From Flavobacteriaceae bacterium TMED81 (lineage in GTDB: Bacteria > Bacteroidota > Bacteroidia > Flavobacteriales > Flavobacteriaceae): a stretch of DNA of 18,288 nt. Both the position numbers and the translations under genes were made by a program. Positions 7,107 to 11,461 of this stretch are shown piece after piece; within the stretch, counting starts at the first letter, position 1; each line of letters opens with the position of its first letter. The notes under the pieces are model-generated. The model saw nothing but the letters and a program-made list of their open reading frames with translations. It ran no database searches and was not told where the DNA came from. The DNA is taken from assembly GCA_002171575.2 (NCBI GenBank), contig NHEI02000008.1, positions 1 to 18,288 on the forward strand, given 5' to 3'.

Positions 7107-7870
7107 TAGATCGTGATTGTTAGGTTATCGTATGCCAAATGTACGTTTTTAGGGAGATTTTGTTCGACTTCTACATAAAAACCGAGATGATGACTGATGT
7201 GCGTAAAGTAGGTAGTTTTCGCTCCGATTTTTTGTGCGAGTTGAATTGCTTCTTCCAAGTTGAGATGAGAGTGATGGGGCTCTACTCGTAAGGCATTGAG
7301 TACAAGTACATCTAGATCATTGAGTTTTCGAATTTCATCGTCCGAAATGGTTTTGATATCGGTGAGATAGGCAAAGGACTCTATCCGGTAGCCCAATACC
7401 TCCACACGATTGTGTTGCACTAATACAGGAACGATAAGTTGCTCACAAACGGCAAATGGCTGGTTTGGTTCCACACGATGAATGTCTACCGCAGGTGCGC
7501 CTGGGTATTTGTTCGCACTGTTTAAGATGTATCCAAATCGTTGGGTGAGGTTGTCAATCACACGCGGCAGTCCATAAATCGGAATATCCCCTTGTCGAAA
7601 GAAAAAAGGACGAATGTCATCAATACCAGCTGTGTGATCGGCATGCTCGTGCGTAAACAAAATGGCATCGAGGTTGGAGATGGGGTGTTGCAGCATTTGC
7701 TGTCGGAAATCAGGCCCACAATCAATCACAATTGCACCCTCGTTCCACTGCACCAAAACAGAAGAACGCAGCCGCTTATCACGTGGGTCATCACTTTGGC
7801 AAACAGGATGGTCGCTACCAATAATCGGGATGCCCTGTGAAGTTCCTGTGCCAAGAAAAGTAATCTTCAA
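7106..7870 (-). CDS. MBL-fold metallo-hydrolase, PhnP/RNase Z-like
   Basis: A 254-residue metallo-beta-lactamase-fold hydrolase. The metal-binding motif FTHEHADHTAGIDDIRPF starts near residue 72 (His74, His76, Asp78, His79). GAIVIDCGPDFRQQML precedes it, and FTHISHHLG near the C-terminus supplies further histidines. The N-terminal MKITFLGTGTSQGIPIIG is typical of the PhnP/cyclic-phosphodiesterase-like branch. The three-cysteine structural zinc site seen in E. coli PhnP is not present, only HPVC. It probably cleaves a phosphodiester, but the substrate is unknown. The start is a TTG at 7870-7868, which begins exactly at the conserved N-terminus. A TATCTTTG promoter element lies 14 bases upstream. 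It is divergent from the 484-residue protein gene and coupled to the downstream gene through TAATG. Confidence 0.88.
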   Translation of the reverse strand: MKITFLGTGTSQGIPIIGSDHPVCQSDDPRDKRLRSSVLVQWNEGAIVIDCGPDFRQQMLQHPISNLDAILFTHEHADHTAGIDDIRPFFFRQGDIPIYGLPRVIDNLTQRFGYILNSANKYPGAPAVDIHRVEPNQPFAVCEQLIVPVLVQHNRVEVLGYRIESFAYLTDIKTISDDEIRKLNDLDVLVLNALRVEPHHSHLNLEEAIQLAQKIGAKTTYFTHISHHLGFYVEVEQNLPKNVHLAYDNLTITI

Positions 7871-7883
7871 AAAAAGTTTTAAG

Positions 7884-7891
7884 CAAAGATA
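7884..7891 (-). promoter_or_regulatory. Candidate -7 promoter element (TATCTTTG) for the MBL-hydrolase operon
   Basis: On the minus strand this reads TATCTTTG followed by C, an exact TAnnTTTG match, 13 bases before the TTG start codon. Transcripts would have a very short leader. No convincing -33 TTG was assigned. Confidence 0.5.
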
Positions 7892-7911
7892 TCAATTCGA
7901 GCTTACTTTTT

Positions 7912-7919
7912 TACCTTTG
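7912..7919 (+). promoter_or_regulatory. Candidate -7 promoter element (TACCTTTG) for the 484-residue protein
   Basis: TACCTTTG matches TAnnTTTG and lies 15 bases before the ATG at 7935. It is about 20 bp from the opposite-facing TATCTTTG element, so the 64-bp gap is a compact divergent promoter region. Confidence 0.5.
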
Positions 7920-7934
7920 TGAAAATTGATTTAT

Positions 7935-9389
7935 ATGCCCGTTTCGCTTCTCGGCGATCAGCCCTTCGAAAACACTCCCTCGTTGGAGGCTAAGGCATTA
8001 CGCATCAATCTTAACGACAATATCTACGGCACCTTTGCGGAGATCGGTGCAGGGCAAGAGGTTGTGCGTCATTTTTTCCGTTGTGGCGGCGCATCAGGTA
8101 CAATCGCCAAAACGATGAGCGCCTATGACAAGAACTTTAGCGACGCCATTTATGGCAAGGGCAAAAGCTATGTATCGGAAGAGCGTTTGAACAAAATGCT
8201 CGATTTGGAAATCAATCACCTAGAGAAAAGAATTTCAGATGAAGATCGAGCCAAAAAAATCTTTTTTACCTATGCCAATACGGTAACCACCATCGACTTT
8301 GCCAAAAAGTTTAAGGGTCATGGTTGGATGGGCATCAAGTTTCAAACCGAACCAAATGGACCCTACTCCATGATAAGTATTCATTTGCGGTTCCACGAAA
8401 TCGATGCGCGATCCCAGCAAGAGTCCGTTGGGGTAGTGGGTGTAAACCTCATTTACGGTGCTTTTTATCAACATGACCGTCCAAAAAAACTGCTGCGTTA
8501 CCTTTTTGATCATATCGATAAATCAGCCGTTGAAATTGATACAATCAATTTTACAGGACCCTTGTTTAAAGATGTAGACAATCGCATATTGAGTTTAGAA
8601 CTCGTCAAAAATGGCATGACCGAAGCGGTTATGTTTGGTCCTGACGGGAACAATCTCCTACCCGCACGTGTGCTTTATAAGAAAAATATCCTCGCCATAC
8701 GTGGAAGTTTTCGCCCTGTGACCAATGTAAACATGGATATGTTCACAAGCTCTTCCTCCCTGTTCTATCAAGACGAGGACGTGGAAGAGGATAACACCAT
8801 GAACATCTTTGAGATTACCTTATCGAATTTACGTTCAAACGGCACTGGTTTTATCGACGAGCAAGACTTTATGGATCGTGCCAAACTGTTGTGCGCAATG
8901 GGGCTAACCGTAATGATCTCCAACTTTAAAGAATACTATCGCTTGGTGGAGTATTTTTCAAACTACACTACAAAAAAGATTCGGTTGAGCATGGGCGTCA
9001 GTAATCTGATTGAAATTTTTGACGAAAAATACTACCGAAACCTCAGTGGTGGGATTTTGGAGGCCTTTGGTAAACTGTTTTTCAAAAACCTATTGGTGTA
9101 CCTCTACCCCATGATTGATCCTGACACTGGAGAAGTGGTTGACAGTACGAACGTACGTGTATCCTCGCAAGTAAAAGAACTCTATAAATTCTTTAAATAC
9201 AACGAAAAAGTCGTCGATATCACCGACTACAATAAAGAATACCTCAACATTTACTCCAAAGAAGTTCTTGAGCAGATCAACAAAGGAAAAAGTGGTTGGG
9301 AAAAGATGCTTCCAGAGAAAGTATCAGAACTTATCAAAGAGAAAAACTTATTTGGCTATCAACCAGACAAGTCCAAACGCCTCGACTAG
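7935..9389 (+). CDS. Conserved protein of unknown function (large cytoplasmic protein)
   Basis: A 484-residue protein that I recognise as a conserved bacterial family without an established function. Conserved-looking blocks are DNIYGTFAEIGAGQEVVRHFFRCGGASGTIAKTMSAYD near the N-terminus, GHGWMGIKFQTEP, VGVNLIYGAFY, VMFGPDGNNLLPARVLYKK, RGSFRPVTNVNMDMF and GGILEAFGKLFFKNLLVYLYPM. There is no signal peptide, TonB box or membrane segment, so it is probably cytoplasmic. Related proteins are, as I recall, sometimes labelled TonB-dependent receptor or nicotinate-nucleotide adenylyltransferase in databases, and nothing in the sequence supports either label. The ATG at 7935 is preferred over the TTG at 7926 because a promoter-like element ends 15 bases before it. 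It shares a CTAG tetranucleotide with the convergent bcp gene for both stop codons. Confidence 0.8.
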   Translation: MPVSLLGDQPFENTPSLEAKALRINLNDNIYGTFAEIGAGQEVVRHFFRCGGASGTIAKTMSAYDKNFSDAIYGKGKSYVSEERLNKMLDLEINHLEKRISDEDRAKKIFFTYANTVTTIDFAKKFKGHGWMGIKFQTEPNGPYSMISIHLRFHEIDARSQQESVGVVGVNLIYGAFYQHDRPKKLLRYLFDHIDKSAVEIDTINFTGPLFKDVDNRILSLELVKNGMTEAVMFGPDGNNLLPARVLYKKNILAIRGSFRPVTNVNMDMFTSSSSLFYQDEDVEEDNTMNIFEITLSNLRSNGTGFIDEQDFMDRAKLLCAMGLTVMISNFKEYYRLVEYFSNYTTKKIRLSMGVSNLIEIFDEKYYRNLSGGILEAFGKLFFKNLLVYLYPMIDPDTGEVVDSTNVRVSSQVKELYKFFKYNEKVVDITDYNKEYLNIYSKEVLEQINKGKSGWEKMLPEKVSELIKEKNLFGYQPDKSKRLD

Positions 9390-9835
9390 CCCTCTAAAAT
9401 CTGAGAAGCGTGTACTTTAGTTTTTACCTTGTCAATTACACGCTCAACCACACCTTGTTCATCCAAAATAAAAGTTGTTCGTAAAATCCCTTCGTACTCA
9501 CGTCCTTGGAATTTCTTGGGTCCCCAAACACCAAAACAATTAATCAAGACCTTGTCTACGTCAGCCAAAAGCGGATAAGGAAAGGAAAACTTCATCGCAA
9601 ATTTCGCTTGGGCAGAAACCGTATCGGCACTGACTCCAAGAATAGAATAGCCCGCATCGGTCAGTTCTGAATAATGATCCCGCAAATCACAGGCCTCAAG
9701 CGTACAGCCAGGCGTATTGGCTTTGGGATAAAAGAAAATGACCACTTTTTTACCGGCAAAATCGGAAAGAGAAACGGTATTTCCGTCATGGTCTTGAACT
9801 GAAAAATCGGGAGCTTTTGTACCCACTTGAATCAT
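9386..9835 (-). CDS. bcp: Thioredoxin-dependent thiol peroxidase (Bcp/PrxQ)
   Basis: A 149-residue atypical 2-Cys peroxiredoxin that reduces hydrogen peroxide and organic peroxides in the cytoplasm. The signature FYPKANTPGCTLEACDLRD at about 35-53 contains the peroxidatic Cys44. A second cysteine five residues later (Cys49) is the typical resolving residue of the PrxQ type. GVSADTVSAQAKFAMKFSFPYPLLAD and GREYEGILRTTFILDEQGVVE are further family blocks. Length and N-terminus (MIQVGTKAPDFSVQDHDG) are normal. It is divergent from nth across 38 bp, and its stop codon overlaps that of the convergent upstream gene (CTAG, 9386-9389). Confidence 0.95.
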   Translation of the reverse strand: MIQVGTKAPDFSVQDHDGNTVSLSDFAGKKVVIFFYPKANTPGCTLEACDLRDHYSELTDAGYSILGVSADTVSAQAKFAMKFSFPYPLLADVDKVLINCFGVWGPKKFQGREYEGILRTTFILDEQGVVERVIDKVKTKVHASQILEG

Positions 9836-9851
9836 AGCAATTATTTTAGAT

Positions 9852-9859
9852 TAGTTTTG
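9852..9859 (+). promoter_or_regulatory. Candidate -7 promoter element (TAGTTTTG) for nth
   Basis: TAGTTTTG fits TAnnTTTG and ends 14 bases before the nth ATG at 9874, in the 38-bp gap between divergent bcp and nth. No matching element was seen for bcp. Confidence 0.45.
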
Positions 9860-9873
9860 TAAAAATACGAATT

Positions 9874-10530
9874 ATGACCAAAGCCCAAAAAGTTGCTTTT
9901 GTAATCAATACCTTGGAAGAATTATATCCGGAAATCCCAATTCCACTCGATCACAAAGACCCTTATACTTTGCTCATTGCCGTCTTGTTGTCTGCGCAAA
10001 GTACCGACGTACGGGTCAATCTGACCACTCCTCACCTATTTGCCAAAGCAGATAATCCCCAGGATATGGTTAAGTTGACGGTTGATGAAATTCGAGAAAT
10101 CATCAAGCCGGTGGGCTTGTCGCCCCAAAAGGCCAAAGGGATACATGGCTTGTCCAAAATTCTAATCGATAAATACGATGGTGTTGTACCTGCCGATTTT
10201 GAGGCATTGGAGTCCTTTCCCGCCGTTGGTCACAAAACCGCAAGCGTTGTGATGTCACAGGCCTTTGGCGTGCCCGCTTTTCCTGTTGATACCCATATCC
10301 ACCGATTGATGTATCGTTGGGGGCTGACCAATGGGAAAAATGTGGTGCAAACCGAAAAGGATGCCAAACGACTTTTTCCAAAAGAACGTTGGAATGACTT
10401 ACACCTTCAAATCATCTGGTATGGTCGAGAATATTCCCCAGCTAGAGGTTGGGATTTGTCCAAAGACATCATTACCTCAACCATCGGACGTGTCAGTGTG
10501 TTGAAAGCATATAACAAGAAAAAATACTAA
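9874..10530 (+). CDS. nth: Endonuclease III homologue without iron-sulphur cysteines
   Basis: A 218-residue HhH-GPD DNA glycosylase/AP lyase, which would remove oxidised pyrimidines and nick at abasic sites. Family blocks are LLIAVLLSAQSTDVRVN (33-49), the helix-hairpin-helix ESFPAVGHKTASVV with the catalytic-type Lys121, and FPVDTHIHRLMYRWGL with Asp139. In E. coli Nth the C-terminus holds a [4Fe-4S] cluster (C-x6-C-x2-C-x5-C). Here the equivalent region reads YGREYSPARGWDLSKDII and the entire protein contains no cysteine, so no cluster can form. Similar endings are, as far as I recall, common in Flavobacteriaceae, so this is probably a lineage variant, not a decayed gene. Its stop codon overlaps that of a small opposite-strand ORF. 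Confidence 0.93.
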   Translation: MTKAQKVAFVINTLEELYPEIPIPLDHKDPYTLLIAVLLSAQSTDVRVNLTTPHLFAKADNPQDMVKLTVDEIREIIKPVGLSPQKAKGIHGLSKILIDKYDGVVPADFEALESFPAVGHKTASVVMSQAFGVPAFPVDTHIHRLMYRWGLTNGKNVVQTEKDAKRLFPKERWNDLHLQIIWYGREYSPARGWDLSKDIITSTIGRVSVLKAYNKKKY

Positions 10531-10670
10531 TTTAAAAAACCCTCAAAAGTGATTTGTTGATCCGTCTGTTTCACTCGATAGGAAGCAGCAAAGGCCTTTA
10601 TCTTATCAATGCTTTCTTTTTTAGGTTGGATGTTGGATGATGTTGGGATTGCAGTGTAGATTTTCTCCAT
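10527..10670 (-). CDS. Small ORF (47 residues) downstream of the sigma factor
   Basis: An ATG at 10670-10668 opens a frame ending with TAG at 10529-10527. It encodes a 47-residue peptide that begins MEKIYTAIPTSSNIQPKKES and ends QQITFEGFLN. It is mixed in composition, has no hydrophobic segment and is probably soluble. It starts 37 bases after the sigma-factor stop codon on the same strand, with no promoter or terminator motif seen between, so it is likely co-transcribed with the sigma factor. Its stop codon shares bases with the nth stop (CTAA, 10527-10530). It fills the only gap between two genes and respects both borders, which favours a real gene. No function can be assigned. Confidence 0.5.
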   Translation of the reverse strand: MEKIYTAIPTSSNIQPKKESIDKIKAFAASYRVKQTDQQITFEGFLN

Positions 10671-10707
10671 AAAATACTTTTATAAAGAAAACGACAACTT
10701 TTTAAGA

Positions 10708-11286
10708 TTATTGCGTAAAAATCAAATTTCGCTCCTCAATCATCTTGCGCAAATTGATCACCGCATAGCGCATCCTTCCCAAGGCAGTGTTGATGCTTAC
10801 ACCCGTTTGGTCGCCTATCTCTTTAAAACTCATGTCCTGAAAGAGCCGCATACGCAAGACCTCTATTTGGCTATCGGGCAATTCTTCAATCAACAGCGAG
10901 AGATCAGCATGGATTTGTGTTTCAATCATACTTTCTTCTATACTGCTGTTTTGTTCGACCAAACGATCCAATACATCAAAGTTTTCAATTTTGGATTCGT
11001 GCTTGGGAAGTCGTTTGATTTTTCGGTAATGGTCCATAATCAAATTGTGGGCAATGCGAATCACCCATGATAAAAAGCGTCCTTCGTCGTTGTATTTTCC
11101 CAAACGAAGGTTTTTAACAACTTTGATAAAGGTGTCCTGAAAGATATCATCGGCCAAATCAGGGTCGTGAACCTTAGAGTATATAAAGCCATAAACGCGT
11201 TTTTTATAACGGTCTAGTAGAATCGAAAATGAATTGCTGTTGCCAGATATAAATTCTGCAATAAGCGTAGTGTCGGATAGGGACAT
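10708..11286 (-). CDS. RNA polymerase sigma factor, sigma-70 family (ECF type)
   Basis: A 192-residue sigma factor with only regions 2 and 4, the ECF layout. Region 2 covers about 20-90 (LLDRYKKRVYGFIYSKVHDPDLADDIFQDTFIKV and the WVIRIAHNLIMDHYRK block). Region 4 covers about 125-185, including the helix-turn-helix MSFKEIGDQTGVSINTALGRMRYAVINLRK. It would direct core RNA polymerase to a specific promoter set. No anti-sigma factor is recognisable next to it; the following ORF is a 47-residue peptide. This type, with the SINTALGRMRYA signature, is widespread in Bacteroidota. It is divergent from uvrA. A TATATTTG promoter with a TTG 17 bases upstream precedes it, and an inverted repeat in the leader overlaps the start codon. 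Confidence 0.93.
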   Translation of the reverse strand: MSLSDTTLIAEFISGNSNSFSILLDRYKKRVYGFIYSKVHDPDLADDIFQDTFIKVVKNLRLGKYNDEGRFLSWVIRIAHNLIMDHYRKIKRLPKHESKIENFDVLDRLVEQNSSIEESMIETQIHADLSLLIEELPDSQIEVLRMRLFQDMSFKEIGDQTGVSINTALGRMRYAVINLRKMIEERNLIFTQ

Positions 11287-11343
11287 AGCAGATTACGTTT
11301 TAAGTGGTTAATAAAAAAATTAAAAAACGTATATGTCTGCTAT
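11285..11343 (-). promoter_or_regulatory. Leader inverted repeat overlapping the sigma-factor start codon
   Basis: On the minus strand the leader contains ATAGCAGA, then ACGTTTT, then a 22-base T-rich loop holding TTAAT/ATTAA, then AAAACGT, then TCTGCTAT, where the final AT is the beginning of the sigma-factor AUG. The outer arms pair over 8 bp and the inner arms over 7 bp, separated by an asymmetric internal loop (5 and 2 bases). In RNA this would partly bury the start codon. It lies wholly downstream of the TATATTTG promoter motif, so it would be in the transcript. Confidence 0.5.
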
Positions 11344-11350
11344 AAGCGAT

Positions 11351-11358
11351 TAGATTTG
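11351..11358 (+). promoter_or_regulatory. Candidate -7 promoter element (TAGATTTG) facing uvrA
   Basis: TAGATTTG matches TAnnTTTG and would give a leader of about 100 bases for uvrA. A weaker candidate, TACCTTTA at 11419-11426, is closer to the gene but deviates at the last base. No -33 TTG was found at the right spacing for this element. Confidence 0.35.
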
Positions 11359-11361
11359 ACA

Positions 11362-11369
11362 CAAATATA
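11362..11369 (-). promoter_or_regulatory. Promoter of the sigma-factor gene (TATATTTG with -33 TTG)
   Basis: On the minus strand TATATTTG at 11369-11362 matches TAnnTTTG, and a TTG at 11389-11387 lies 17 bases upstream, giving both halves of the Bacteroidota promoter. The predicted leader is roughly 70 bases and contains the inverted repeat at 11285-11343. It is 3 bp from the opposite-facing TAGATTTG. Confidence 0.6.
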
Positions 11370-11429
11370 TAAATTAAATTATATATCAACCATCATACAT
11401 AATCAGAACAGAAATAATTACCTTTAGCG

Positions 11430-11449
11430 ATTCGTCAAAATTGACGAAT
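11430..11449 (+). repeat. Perfect palindrome (9-bp arms) upstream of uvrA
   Basis: ATTCGTCAA and TTGACGAAT form perfect 9-bp arms separated by AA. The element lies 12 bases before the uvrA start codon and just after the weak promoter candidate TACCTTTA. Its size and symmetry fit an operator for a dimeric repressor. In RNA it would form a hairpin, but with a 2-base spacer the innermost pairs would have to open. It has no U-tract and is not a good terminator. The regulator is unknown. Confidence 0.5.
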
Positions 11450-11461
11450 TAAAATATTGAA

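Noticed and set aside
7935..9389. Annotation as a TonB-dependent receptor or NMN/nicotinate adenylyltransferase
   Set aside because: No signal peptide, plug, barrel pattern or HxGH nucleotidyltransferase motif is visible; the label would only be inherited from database naming.
11430..11449. Calling the uvrA palindrome a LexA/SOS box
   Set aside because: It does not match the known E. coli or Gram-positive SOS consensus, and no regulator gene is in the window.
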